64,000 nucleotides of DNA from Myceligenerans pegani (GTDB lineage Bacteria; Actinomycetota; Actinomycetes; Actinomycetales; Cellulomonadaceae): the NCBI RefSeq assembly GCF_014892515.1, contig NZ_JADBGR010000089.1:1-64000 (forward strand), written 5' to 3'. The notes beneath the pieces are model-generated. The model was not told the DNA's origin and searched no databases. It saw only the letters and a program-made list of their open reading frames with translations. The translations under genes were made by a program, and so were the position numbers. Position 1 is the stretch's first letter. Each line of letters begins with the position of its first letter. Below are positions 1 through 13,100 of the stretch, one piece after another.

Positions 1-20
1 CCCCGGACTGAGCTGCCACA

Positions 21-56
21 CCCGGCGGGACGGCCGTCCCGTGCCGTCCCGCCGGG
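21..56. terminator. GC-rich hairpin, probable terminator of an upstream gene
   Basis: A perfect 13-bp stem (CCCGGCGGGACGG at 21-33 with CCGTCCCGCCGGG at 44-56) closes a 10-nt loop. No T-tract follows. It lies 87 nt before the first gene, so it most likely ends a transcript that enters from outside the window. Confidence 0.5.
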
Positions 57-142
57 CACGGTTCCGCATGCTGGGCGGCCCTGCGTCCCGCGCGACCTGA
101 CATGCGTCCGTTCCGGACGCCCGATACCCCGAGGAGTACGCC

Positions 143-946
143 ATGACACACCCCGTGACCGACGCTACCGGCCGGAACGTCTACGAGGCCGAGTGGAGGG
201 CCTGGCGAGCGGGCTGGCAGCAGTGGCTCGCCCAGCCCCACGGCTGGCTGGCCGCCGTGGCCGTGCACTGGCTCGACGACACGCCCCGCAGCTACGACGG
301 CGTGCCCGGCCGCTGGTGGCAGAGCGGCGAGACCCTGATGATCGATCTCGACGGCGCCACCATGACCTTCGAGGGCGCCGAGCTCGCCCAGGTGGCCGCC
401 CTGGACCTGGCCGAGGGCCCCGATGACCGCCGGATCGCCGTCGGCGACCTGGAGATCGGGATCACCTACCGCGACGGCTACCACATCAACGTCTACGACC
501 CGGCGGCACCCGCCCGGGCGGTGTTCGACGGCGTGCCGGTCCACGATCCGGATCCCGCCTGGATCGTCACGGGAAGGTTCGAGGCGCACGACGGTGAGCG
601 GTCCCTCGCGCTGGACACGGTGGGCTGGCGCGAGCACGAGTACCTCTCGCCCGGCGTCGTGCACTTCGAGCACGACGGCGCCGCCTACCGGATGCAGGTC
701 ATCGTCGCCGCCGGCCGGTACACCACCGTCTTCACCGACGGTACCAGCGGCGACACCACCTACCCGGCCGGCCGGTCCCTCGACGTCCCCGCGCCCGCCG
801 CGGACGGCACCGTCACGCTCGACTTCAACCGGGCGCTGAACCTGCCCTGCGCGTTCGCAGACTACTTCCCGATCTGCCCCACGCCACCGGCCGGCAACCG
901 CTACCCCTTCCGCATCGAAGCCGGCGAAAAGACCCCGCGCAAGTGA
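143..946 (+). CDS. DUF1684 family protein
   Basis: A 267-aa soluble protein without signal peptide or membrane segment. The C-terminal third carries the DUF1684 hallmark, a Pro/Cys-rich stretch followed by a conserved tail (LNLPCAF... then [12 protein letters not shown], residues about 232-264). The biochemical role of the family is not established. The ATG is preceded by GAGGAG at good spacing (about 6 nt). It lies directly upstream of trxB with a 44-nt gap, so a shared transcript with the thioredoxin genes is likely. A redox link is inferred only from this neighbourhood. Confidence 0.88.
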   Translation: MTHPVTDATGRNVYEAEWRAWRAGWQQWLAQPHGWLAAVAVHWLDDTPRSYDGVPGRWWQSGETLMIDLDGATMTFEGAELAQVAALDLAEGPDDRRIAVGDLEIGITYRDGYHINVYDPAAPARAVFDGVPVHDPDPAWIVTGRFEAHDGERSLALDTVGWREHEYLSPGVVHFEHDGAAYRMQVIVAAGRYTTVFTDGTSGDTTYPAGRSLDVPAPAADGTVTLDFNRALNLPCAFADYFPICPTPPAGNRYPFRIEAGEKTPRK

Positions 947-990
947 ACCCGCCTCCCAGCACCCGCCTCCCAGTACCCGAGGAGAACGAC

Positions 991-1947
991 ATGTCAGACA
1001 CCCCCTCGCGAACCGTTCGCGACCTGATCGTCATCGGCTCCGGCCCCGCCGGTTACACGGCCGCCGTCTACGCAGCCCGGGCCGGCCTGCGGCCGCTCGT
1101 CCTGGAGGGCTCCGTGACTGCCGGCGGATCGCTCGTCAACACCACCGAGGTCGAGAACTACCCGGGATTCCGCAACGGGATCATGGGACCGGCGCTCATG
1201 GAGGAGATGCGCGCCCAGGCCGCCAGGTTCGGCGCCGAGCTCGTGCCCGACGACGCCGTGGAGGTCGATCTGCGCGGACCCGTGAAGACGGTGCGAACGG
1301 ACACCGAGACGCACGCCGCGCGCGCCGTCGTGCTCGCCACCGGCTCCAGCTACAAGAAGCTCGGCCTGACCCGGGAGGAAGAGTTCTCCGGACGCGGCGT
1401 CTCCTGGTGCGCCACCTGCGACGGGTTCTTCTTCCGGGACAAGGCGATCGCCGTCGTCGGCGGCGGGGACTCGGCGGTCGAGGAGGCGACGTTCCTGACC
1501 CGGTTCGCCAGCCGCGTCCACCTCCTGCACCGCCGGGGCGAACTGCGGGCCTCGAAGATCATGCAGGAGCGAGCGTTCGCGGACCCGAAGCTGGAGATCC
1601 TGTGGAACACCGAGGTCGCCGAGATCCACGGTGAGAACACCGTCGGCGGACTGACCGTCCGCGACACACGGACCGGCACCACCCGGCGGCTCGACGTGAG
1701 CGGCCTGTTCGTCGCCATCGGTCACCAGCCCCGCTCCGATCTCGTCTCGGGACAGGTCGACATCGACGAGAACGGTTACGTCCGGGTCGACCACCCCACG
1801 ACCGCGACCGTCGTACCCGGCGTGTTCGCCGCCGGCGACCTCGTCGACCACCGCTACCGGCAGGCGATCACCGCGGCCGGCACGGGCGCGGCGGCCGCCC
1901 TCGACGCCGAGCGATACCTGACGACGGCAGGCACTCCCGCCGCCTGA
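991..1947 (+). CDS. trxB: thioredoxin-disulfide reductase
   Basis: A 318-aa FAD/NADPH-dependent cytoplasmic enzyme that reduces oxidised thioredoxin. Visible motifs are the FAD-binding GSGPAG (residues 16-21), the redox pair C140-A-T-C143, the NADP-binding GGGDSA (157-162) with HRR (180-182) recognising the 2'-phosphate, and a C-terminal FAD-contacting AAGD segment. Length is normal for bacterial TrxB. The ATG at 991 is chosen over an in-frame ATG-less extension from 943 because GAGGAG precedes it and the FAD motif then sits at the usual distance from the N-terminus. trxA follows after 64 nt, so the two form the reductase/thioredoxin pair. Confidence 0.95.
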   Translation: MSDTPSRTVRDLIVIGSGPAGYTAAVYAARAGLRPLVLEGSVTAGGSLVNTTEVENYPGFRNGIMGPALMEEMRAQAARFGAELVPDDAVEVDLRGPVKTVRTDTETHAARAVVLATGSSYKKLGLTREEEFSGRGVSWCATCDGFFFRDKAIAVVGGGDSAVEEATFLTRFASRVHLLHRRGELRASKIMQERAFADPKLEILWNTEVAEIHGENTVGGLTVRDTRTGTTRRLDVSGLFVAIGHQPRSDLVSGQVDIDENGYVRVDHPTTATVVPGVFAAGDLVDHRYRQAITAAGTGAAAALDAERYLTTAGTPAA

Positions 1948-2011
1948 ACCACCACCGACACACCGACACACCGATACGTAGAACACCTGGAACACGGAGA
2001 AGGAGAATCCC

Positions 2012-2368
2012 ATGAGCACCATCCAGGTCACCGACGACACCTTCACCACCGAGGTTCTGCAGTCCGAGGTCCCCGTCCTCGTCGACTTCTGGGCCACCTG
2101 GTGCGGACCGTGCCGCATGGTCGCGCCGATTCTCGAAGAACTTTCCGAGGAGTACGCCGGCCGTATCACGATCGCCAAGCTCGACTCCGACGCGAACCCG
2201 GCAACGACCACGCGGTACGACATCGTGTCGATCCCCACACTCGTCGTCTTCCAGCACGGCGAGCCCGTGAAGTCCCTGGTCGGCGCACGCCCCAAGCGAG
2301 CACTGACCGAGGAGATCGAGACGATCCTCGCCGCCGGCGCGGACCACGGGCAGGGCGGCACGGCCTGA
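2012..2368 (+). CDS. trxA: thioredoxin
   Basis: A 118-aa thioredoxin with the canonical active site W-C31-G-P-C34 after VDFWAT, and the cis-Pro segment SIPT near residue 78. It is a small cytoplasmic dithiol/disulfide carrier recycled by TrxB, which is encoded immediately upstream. The ATG has a strong GGAGAAGGAG ribosome binding site. Its stop is followed within 11 nt by a 13-bp hairpin, so the DUF1684-trxB-trxA unit appears to end here. Confidence 0.96.
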   Translation: MSTIQVTDDTFTTEVLQSEVPVLVDFWATWCGPCRMVAPILEELSEEYAGRITIAKLDSDANPATTTRYDIVSIPTLVVFQHGEPVKSLVGARPKRALTEEIETILAAGADHGQGGTA

Positions 2369-2378
2369 CCCGAGCCGG

Positions 2379-2410
2379 GGCCGGCGTGTCGCAGAGCCGA
2401 CGCGCCGGCC
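2379..2410 (+). terminator. hairpin after trxA
   Basis: A 13-bp stem (GGCCGGCGTGTCG at 2379-2391 with CGACGCGCCGGCC at 2398-2410, one G-U pair in RNA) closes a 6-nt loop just after the trxA stop. There is no clear U-tract, as is common in high-GC actinobacteria. The rest of the gap up to 2568 shows nothing recognisable. Confidence 0.6.
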
Positions 2411-2568
2411 ACACCCGTCGACCTGGCACATGCACCCCAACCCATGACACGCGGCGCCGAGCACGGAGGGACCGAGCGCTTCGTCGGGCTCATTCCTCCG
2501 CACCCTCTTCGGCACAGGTCCGCTGATCCGCAGTCCGAGGGCCCGATCGGCCGCGGCCGAGGCAATGG

Positions 2569-2584
2569 TGGAATGATCATTCCA
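2569..2584. promoter_or_regulatory. palindromic operator before TetR gene
   Basis: TGGAATGATCATTCCA is a perfect 16-bp palindrome 20 nt before the TetR-family start. TetR dimers typically bind such sites. The position over the promoter suggests autorepression and control of the downstream 429-aa gene. This is inferred, not shown. Confidence 0.65.
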
Positions 2585-2604
2585 TAACTGGTACGGTCGA
2601 TCTC

Positions 2605-3198
2605 ATGAGCCGACCGCGCACCTTCGACGAGGCCGAGACCGCCAGGCGGGCGATGGACCTGTTCTGGCAGCAGGGCTTCGGCGACACGCCTGCCGCGACG
2701 ATCAGCGATCACCTCGGCCTGGGGATGGGGTCGATCTACCAGGCCTACGGCAGCAAGGAGGGGCTCTACCGGGCCGCGCTCGAGCAGTACCAGGAGCGCG
2801 GCCTGGGGTTCCTCGCCGAGGCCCTTGCCTCGGGCGGCACCGTCCGGGACTCGTTGCGGGCCTACATGATCGGACGCGTCACCGAGGCGCTGGACGATCC
2901 GCGGCAGCGCGGCTGCCTGCTGGTCAACACCATCGGCGAACGCCTGCCACGTGACTCCGCTGCCGCCGACTTCGCGCGGGGGATGCAGCGGGCCAACCGC
3001 GAGGCGATCGCCGGGGCGCTCGTGGCCGCCGTCGAGCGCGGTGAGCTGCGCGGGGACACCGATGCTGACGCGCTCGCCGGCTATCTCGTCACGGTGATGA
3101 ACGGACTGATGGTCACCGTCAAGGTGGCGCCCGACCGTGACGACCTGATCCGGACGGTCGACCTCGCGCTCGGCGTGGTCGACGCCCATCGCGCGTGA
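2605..3198 (+). CDS. TetR/AcrR family transcriptional regulator
   Basis: A 197-aa regulator. Residues about 8-55 form the N-terminal TetR helix-turn-helix (FDEAETARRAMDLFWQQGF, then the recognition part MGSIYQAYGSKEGLYRAAL). The rest is an all-helical ligand-binding/dimer domain of the TetR_C type. The ATG follows the only well-placed start. A perfect palindrome lies 20 nt upstream. The gene 51 nt downstream on the same strand (unrecognised, 429 aa) is the most likely regulated partner. The ligand cannot be predicted from the sequence. Confidence 0.9.
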   Translation: MSRPRTFDEAETARRAMDLFWQQGFGDTPAATISDHLGLGMGSIYQAYGSKEGLYRAALEQYQERGLGFLAEALASGGTVRDSLRAYMIGRVTEALDDPRQRGCLLVNTIGERLPRDSAAADFARGMQRANREAIAGALVAAVERGELRGDTDADALAGYLVTVMNGLMVTVKVAPDRDDLIRTVDLALGVVDAHRA

Positions 3199-3249
3199 CC
3201 GCCGCAATCGGCGCGCGAACACACCCATCTAGCGAGAGAGAGGTCCGTC

Positions 3250-4539
3250 ATGACCGCAACGATCCCCGAGCCCGTCCTGGGCGGCCAGGTCTGGAACGAC
3301 TTCGCCCCGGGAACGAGGCTGACCGTCAAGGAGTACGTCGACGCCATCGGCGTGCTCAACCAGGGGGTTCTCGCCTCCTACGCCGGCGACGAGCCCGGAG
3401 TCCTGATCGACCAGTTGCGTGCCACACTCAGCCTGGGGACGCTGTACAGCTCACTGCCGCTGCCGACCGCCTCGACCCGCCAGGTCAGGGAACTCGTGGG
3501 GCAGATTGCCGCGATCAACGACCAGCTGATCACCTGGGCCGACGAAGCGCTGCGCCGGTCGATCGACCGGCCCGAGCCGCTGTTCGAGCCCCTCGCGGTG
3601 CGTAGCCACTGCTACGGCCACAACCTGATCCCGCAGGCGGCGCGGGACCTGCGCGGTCCCGAGGTGCGCAGCCCGTTCCCGATGATGATGTACAACGAGT
3701 GGATCCACCAGATGGTGCTCCTGCGGGACGCCCTCCTGCCGTTCGCGAACTGGCGCGAGGTCCCCCTGCCCGTGGACGGGCGGGGCCTGCGCCGGATCGA
3801 GGGTGCTCGGGAGAAGTTCCTGTCCGAACTGCTCGTGCGCCAGATCCGGCACACCGCGATCGTCGACTACGCCCGCCACGTCCTCGTGCCGGGCGACGTC
3901 CCGGAGACCGAGGGCTACGGGTTCAGCTACGCCGGCGGCAGCGTACTTCCCGCCGTGGTCCGCGCCGGGACCGTGCTCACCCCCACGAACCTGCTGAGGT
4001 GGGCGGACGACGGCGCCACGGAGGACGTGTCGACGTACGTCACGGCTCGAGCGGACTACTTCGGCGCGCCTCGCACGGACGCTCGGACGATTCGTGCGGC
4101 TACGGGCGCAACAGCCCTCGGCGATACGACCGCGACGATCCGGACCGTGCCCGGCGCAGACGACACTCTGGAGGCCGTGATCGCCGTCAGAGCGGGTGAC
4201 GTGGTGGCGGAGGTCGATCTCGGGCAGGCGCTGCGCGGCCACCGCTACGCCGATCCGGTCACCTCCGTGGAGGCCGGCGACATCGGCTCCGAGGCCGCGC
4301 CGGAGGCGTCCGCAACGGTTCTGGATCCGCTCGCCGTTCTCCTGGCCCCCGGTCTCGTCTGGGCCGATGAGGGCGGCTACGTGGTGCCGGCCGGCAGCGA
4401 CGGTCTCATGGCGCTGGCTCTCCTGGGGCAGGTGTACCCGGAGGACGTCGCTGTACGCCGCGAGCCCGGCGCGGGCGTACTCGGGGTGCAGCCGGGCCGG
4501 CGGGCGCGGTTCGTGATCACCCTGCCGGGATCACGCTGA
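3250..4539 (+). CDS. hypothetical protein, 429 aa
   Basis: I do not recognise this protein. It has no signal peptide or membrane segment. The N-terminal half (to about residue 220) looks helical with conserved-looking aromatic patches (MMMYNEWIHQMVLL, residues about 141-154). The C-terminal half is Ala/Gly/Val/Asp-rich and looks beta-like. GAGAGAGGT gives a good ribosome binding site for the ATG. It starts 51 nt after the TetR gene on the same strand and probably belongs to its regulon. An enzyme or ligand-binding role is possible but nothing in the sequence decides it. Confidence 0.75.
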   Translation: MTATIPEPVLGGQVWNDFAPGTRLTVKEYVDAIGVLNQGVLASYAGDEPGVLIDQLRATLSLGTLYSSLPLPTASTRQVRELVGQIAAINDQLITWADEALRRSIDRPEPLFEPLAVRSHCYGHNLIPQAARDLRGPEVRSPFPMMMYNEWIHQMVLLRDALLPFANWREVPLPVDGRGLRRIEGAREKFLSELLVRQIRHTAIVDYARHVLVPGDVPETEGYGFSYAGGSVLPAVVRAGTVLTPTNLLRWADDGATEDVSTYVTARADYFGAPRTDARTIRAATGATALGDTTATIRTVPGADDTLEAVIAVRAGDVVAEVDLGQALRGHRYADPVTSVEAGDIGSEAAPEASATVLDPLAVLLAPGLVWADEGGYVVPAGSDGLMALALLGQVYPEDVAVRREPGAGVLGVQPGRRARFVITLPGSR

Positions 4540-4563
4540 ACAAAGCCTTCGCCGGAGTCGTGA

Positions 4564-4698
4564 CCCGCGGGCCGTACCCGCCCCGAGGGCATCCACATCA
4601 CCGGCAACGCGCTCATCCCGATGAAGGAGCGCGTCGCGGAGGACCGCTACGACCCGCTCGTCTGGCGGGGCCGGACGATCTCGCGCCGCCGCGGTTGA
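4564..4698 (+). pseudogene. candidate orphan C-terminal gene fragment
   Basis: A 44-codon open stretch begins right after an in-frame TGA (4561-4563), has no proper start, and ends at TGA 4696-4698. Its translation looks like a real protein tail (PEGIHITGNALIP, then VAEDRYDPLVWRG). The stop sits in the loop of a strong terminator hairpin, as expected for a true gene end. I cannot assign the family. It may be the last exon-like remnant of a deleted gene, or chance coding-like sequence. Confidence 0.35.
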
Positions 4699-4708
4699 GC
4701 GGCGCGAG
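4680..4708. terminator. bidirectional hairpin terminator
   Basis: A perfect 10-bp stem (CTCGCGCCGC at 4680-4689 with GCGGCGCGAG at 4699-4708) closes a 9-nt loop and is followed by TGTTT on the plus strand. It lies between the plus-strand genes and the convergent subtilase gene. Confidence 0.7.
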
Positions 4709-4727
4709 TGTTTCCCCGGGCGTGAGC

Positions 4728-6986
<2,259 letters not shown>

Positions 6987-7184
6987 GACCGCCTCCCGAG
7001 ACCTGGTCGAGCGTTGACCGCCGATCACCGTATACCGCCGGACCTCGGTTCAGGACGGGTGTTGCCGCACGTGGGCGGATGATTCGGCCCTCGTCGAATC
7101 TAGGTGCGATCGGCTCGCCAGGCCGCGGATACTCGCTCTCGTGACGTCTGGCTGAGGCGCCCGGCGACGACGAAGGGTGAGGCG

Positions 7185-10100
7185 ATGCATCCAGGTACGG
7201 GCTCCGGGCCGGGCACGCGGGCTGCCGGGCGGTCGACGTTGCGCCGTGCGGTCGCAGCTGTGGTCTCGATGGCGGTCGTGGTGCCGCTGGGCGTCGGCGC
7301 GCTCACCGCCCCGGCCCGGGCGGAGGGCTTCGTCGCCGCCCCGGACGCGAAGCCTGCCGAGACGACGTCCGCCGCGCAGGCGACGCCGGACCTGACGAAG
7401 CCGACCCGGGAGGAGCGCGCCCAGGAGGAGGCGGTGGCCGCCGCGCGGGCCGCGGGGCGCCGGGTCGAGGCCCCCGAGCTGCGGACCGAGACGCGGACGG
7501 TCTACGCGGAGCCCGACGGGCAGATGGTCGCGGAGTTCAACTCGTCCCCTGTCCGCGCCCGGGACGAGGACGGCACCTGGCGGAAGATCGACACCGACCT
7601 GAGCGCCGGGGAGGACGGCCTGCTGCGCCCCGCCGCGACACCGGTCGACCTCGCCTTCTCGGCGGGCGGCGCGGACGCCGAGCTCGCGCGGATGGAGCAG
7701 GGCGGAGCGGCGCTGAGCCTCGAGCCGCCGGAGAGCCTGCCGGCCCCGTCGCTCGACGGCGCCACGGCCACCTACAAGGACGTCCGGCCCGGCGTGGACC
7801 TGCAGGTGGTCGCCCGCTCCTCCGGCTTCTCGACGAAGCTCGTGGTGCGCGACCGCGCCGCCGCCGAGGGCCTGGCCGCCGACCCGTTCCGCCTCGGCGT
7901 CTCCGGGGGCGACGGTGACGACGTCGAGCGGCGCGACGGCGGGTTCATGATCCAGGCCGCCAAGGGGGGCGGAGGGATCTCCGTCCTGCCTCCGGCCGGA
8001 GTCGACGCCGACGGGCGGCCCGTCGCGGTGGAGGCCGGCACGGAGGCGGACTCGACGGACCTGGCGCTCGCGGACGACGCCGTCGACGGCGGCACCGAGT
8101 TCCCGATCACGATCCTGAGCGATCACACCGCGGACAAGTACGGCTGGGCGACGGTGCTGTCTGGTCTCCCCACCTTCGATGGGTGGAACACGAGCGGCGA
8201 GCCGCCGCTCGCGCAGGTCGGCCGGTGCTGGTCCGGCTGGGGCGCCTGCGGCCTCCGCAACATCGGCGTCGCGTGGACCTACTGGCGGTTCGACACGAGC
8301 TTCCTCGCGGGCAAGGTGGTCGTCAACGCGGACCTCAACGCCGTCGTCGAGCACAGCCCCGACTGCAACGCGACCGCCCGGTACCACCACGTGCACAAGG
8401 CGACGTCGCACCCGGGGCCGGGTACGACGTGGAACACCAAGCCCGGCTGGGAGCCCTCGTACGTCAACATGCTGGTGCCCAAGGTCAACGCCAACTACGG
8501 GTGCGGCGGGGCCAAGACGGCGGCGGCCGACGTCACGTCGCGCGTGAACCGCGGCGGGCACACGTCGTTCCTGGTCTCGCCGGCGAACGACGCCGACGTC
8601 GAGCACTCGCCGTGGTGGCGCAAGTACAACAACAACGCCAAGCTGATCACCCGGTACAACACGGTGCCGAACGCGCCGACGGCGCTCGTGACCGACCCGC
8701 CGCTGAAGACGCCCTGCACGTGGTGCGCCGGCGTGCCGTACATCAGCGACTCCAGCGTGAGCATCAAGGCGACGCTGACCGATCCGGACGGTGACGGGCT
8801 CAAGGGCGTCTGGCGGTACACCAGCAACGGGCAGACCACCGACTACGTCAGCCCGAACTTCTCCGCGTCAGGGACCGTGCACTCGCGGCCCATCACGACC
8901 GCGGAGAACGCCGTCAACACCGTGACGTGGCAGGTGGGCGCACGCGACTGGAACAACAACGGCCCGGTCGTGGCGGGGTCGAGGTTCGTGATCGACCGCA
9001 AGGCGCCGACCGCACCCGTGGTGGACACCTACCTGTACGCCGAGGACAACCGGTGGCACGGCGGGGAGGGCGTCGCGGGCCGGTTCGACTTCAAGGCGTG
9101 CACCCCGGCGCTCCAGATGGCGGGACGGTGCACCGACATCACCGGCGACGACGACGTCGACCACTACCTGTGGGGCTGGACCGACCAGCCCGCGAACAAG
9201 ATCAACGCCGGCGCGCTCGGCGGCAACGCCACCGTCTGGACGACACCGCCCGGCGACGGCCCGCGGTCCTTCTTCGTGCAGGCGGTCGACCGAGCGGGGA
9301 ACAAGAGCCCGGTGGTGAGCCGGCATCTACGCGTGCGCCCGGGCAACGGTGCGTACGCCGACTGGTCGCTGGACGGGACGGGCAAGGACCGCGCCTACCT
9401 GGGCGACCGCGACATAGTGGTGCACGACGGCGCGTCGTACGAGGACGGTGCGATCAACCAGGGCCTGCTGCTGGACGGGAGCACGGGGCACGCCAGCGCG
9501 CCGAACGCCGTCCGGACGGACGCGAGCTTCTCGGTCTCCGCCTGGGTGCGGCTGGACGACGCGACCGGCGCACGCGCGGCGGTGAGCCAGGACGGCACCA
9601 ACTTCCCCGGATTCGTGCTGTGGCAGCGGCCCGACGAGGACGGTGACGGGGAGCAGGAGCCCGGCCGCTGGGCGTTCGGCATGGCGTGCTCGGACGTGGA
9701 GTACAAGGGCACGTCCATCGCGGCCTCGGGCGAGCCGTCCGAGACCGGCGCGCCGACCCACCTCGCCGGCACGTACGACGCGCTGACGCGGAAGCTGACG
9801 CTCTACGTCGACGGCGAGAAGGCCGGCGAGGTGACCCGCGGCGCGGCGTGCCCGGACTGGAACGCGCGCGGGGACGTCCAGGTCGGCCGGACGATGTGGA
9901 ACGGCGCCGCGGCCGTGGACCACTGGGAAGGCATGGTCGACGAGGTCAAGCTGTACGAGCGCACGCTGACCGCCGCCGAGGTCAAGGCGGCGGTGGCCGG
10001 CTCGAACGTGCAGGTGGCGCAGTGGAAGTTCGAGGACAAGCCCGGGAGCAGCACGGCGCTGAACAGCGTGCCCGGCGGCCAGGCGGGCGTGCTGCACCCC

Positions 10101-13100
10101 GACGCGTACCTCTGCGGCGACTGCGACGCGGACGGCGAGCAGGACCCGAGCGTCGCGGAGGGCGCCGTCGGCCAGGCGGTGCACGTGGGCGGGGCCGACG
10201 GCGAGATGGTCTCGTCCGACGGGCCGGTCGTCACCACCAACCGCAGCTACTCGGTGGGCGGCCACGTCCGGCTGGACCCGGCGGCGGTCGCGGACCTGGC
10301 GGTCGGCGACCGGGTGGTCGCGCTGTCGCAGGACGGCACGAACCACAGCGGGTTCACCGTGTCGTACATGAAGACCGGCGCGGCCGCGGGGCAGTGGGAG
10401 TACGCCACGTACGGCCAGGACACGCAGGACGCGGCGGCCGACGCCGTGGTCCGCGCCGATGCCGCGGACCCCACCGCGTGGACACACCTGTTCGCCGTCC
10501 ACGACGGCGCGAACCGGGTGGTCCGGCTGTACGTGAACGGGCTCCCGGCGGGCACCCCGGACGACCGGGCGCCCACTCAGTTCGCGGCGAGCCGCTCGTT
10601 CGTGATCGGCCGCGGGCTGAACGGCACGCCGGCGGGGCGCTGGAACGGGGCAGTGGACGAGGTCCGGGCGTACACCAGGGCCCTGAGCGCCGACGAGGTC
10701 CAGGCGATAGTGGTGCGCGACGACGTCGCCGTCGGGCGCTGGCCGCTGGACGGGGACGCGACCAGCGCGACCGGCCCCGCGCTGGACGGGACCGTGCACT
10801 GCGACGGCACGACGTCCGAGGCCGAGTGCCGGTGGGAGCCCGGGCAGACCGACCTGCCGTCCGAGGAGAACGACCGGGCGCTGACGGGGAACGGGAACGA
10901 CTGGATCTCGGCGCCGCACGCCGTCGACACGACCAAGAGCTTCGCCGTGACGGCCTGGGCCCGCATCAGCGACCTGAACGGCACGTCGACGATCGTGTCC
11001 CAGGACGGGCGGAACATGAGCGCGTTCCAGCTCGTCAAGCTGTCGAACGGGCGGTGGGGCTTCCAGCGGCCGCCCACCGACGGCGCCGGCACGCCTTACC
11101 TGGTGGAAGGGCCGCTCGCGCAGGACGACGTGTGGACGCACCTGGCCGGCGTCTACGACGCCGCCGCCAAGACCATCACGCTCTACGTCAACGGCGAGGC
11201 GGCGGGCACCGCCGCCGCCCCGACCGTGTGGGACCACCCGACGGGCGGGCTGCAGATCGGCGCGTCCCTGAACGCCGGCAACCGGCAGAACCGCGTGCTC
11301 GGCTCCATCGACGACGTCACCGCGTACGGCAGGGTGCTCTTCCCGGACGAGGTGCGCGACCTGGCCGGCCGGGACCTGACCCTGCGGCACAACTGGCGCC
11401 TCGACGAGGGTCAGGGCGCCAGCGCGGCCGACGCCGTCGGCGGCAGCGCGGCGGCGGCGCCCGCGGCGGCGCAGGTCGGCTGGACGGACGGCGTGGTCGG
11501 GAACGCGCTGCAGCTGGACGGCACGGACGACTACCTCACGGCCCAGGACCTCGACGTGCGGACGGACGGGTCGTTCACGGTCTCCGCCGTCGTGCAGATC
11601 GACCGCACCGAGGGCTGTGTCCGAGCCGACTGGCAGGACGACGACCCCCTGCCCGATCCGGGCGACTGCGTTCACACCGCGCTGAGCCTGGACGGCGGGC
11701 CGGGCGCCGACAGCCGGTTCCGGCTGGGCTACCAGGGCGGCGTGGACTCCGTGAACGAGACAGGCGACTGGGTGTTCGAGATGTCCAACCAGGACGGGCG
11801 CACGGCGGCCTCGGTCGCGCTGTTCCGGTGCGACCCGTACAACCCCGACCCCGACGCGCCGTGCGACTTCGACCGGCCGGTGCACCTGACGGGGGTCTTC
11901 CACGCCCCGACGGGCCGGATCTGGCTCTTCGTCGACGCGGTGCGGATCGGCGACGGCGAGGGCATCGAGGCCTGGCACACGACGGGGGACCTCCAGATCG
12001 GCCGCGGCCGCGACGACTCGGGCGCCCCGGCGGAGTACTTCCCCGGCGTGATCGACGACGTGCGGGCCTACACCGGAGCGCTCAACGACGCCCGCGTCAA
12101 GGAGCTGTACGGGTACTACGCCTCGGGCGGGTTGCTGGACCCGATTCCCCCGGCACCCCCTGAGCCCATCCACCAGTGGAAGCTCGACGAGGCAGACGGC
12201 ACCGCCGTGGCGGTGGACGCCGTCGGAGGGCTGGACGCGACCATGCACAACGGGGCCGCCACGGACGTCGTCGGCGGCAGGCAGGGCCGGTCGCGGACCT
12301 TCGACGGGGTGGACAACTACGCGGTCACGGACGGGCCGGCCATCGACACCGACGGCGCGTTCGCGGTATCGGCCTGGGTCTACCCACGGACGGCGAGTAC
12401 CAGCACCGACTGGGAGGTCGTCGTGGGCAACGGGGGCAGCTTCGTGATCACGAGGACGGGCAACCGGTGGGGCGGCGTCGCCGCGTGGGTGGACGGGTCC
12501 GGCCAGACGGTCACGCAGGGCGTCTACTCCGACGAGACCGTGCGGGTCGGCCACTGGACGCATCTCGCGCTCGTGTACGTGCCGAACCTCGAACAGATGC
12601 GGCTGTACGTGAACGGGCGCATGTCCGCACTCGTGCCCGGGATCGACGCGGTCGCGGCCCCCGATGTGCTGCGGATCGGCGCGCACCACGACCTGAGCCT
12701 GCCCTTCAACGGCCACATCGACGACGTGCGCACCTTCGACACGAGCCTGTCCGACGGCGAGGTGGCCGCCGTCTACAACGACGTCTGGGATCCCTCGCAC
12801 GGGATCTGGACGTTCGACGCCGACACGGTCGCCGACACGTCCTGGCGCAACAACCCGACCACCGCCCACGGTGCCGTCGGGTTCGTGGACGGCCGGTTCG
12901 GCCGGGCGCTCTCCATGAACCGCGCGACCCCCGGCTACGCGCAGACCACCTACGCCGGCGCCCCGACGCACGGCAGCATCACGGTCGCCGCGCGGGTGCG
13001 GGTGGCCGACAACGAGGGCGTGCAGACGGTCGTCTCGCAGGACGGGACCAGGATGAGCGACTTCTCGCTGCAGTACGACGGCAACATCGGGCGCTGGTCC

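Noticed and set aside
2101-2526. Arg-rich frames overlapping trxA on both strands
   Set aside because: Shadow frames of trxA without motif or start signal.
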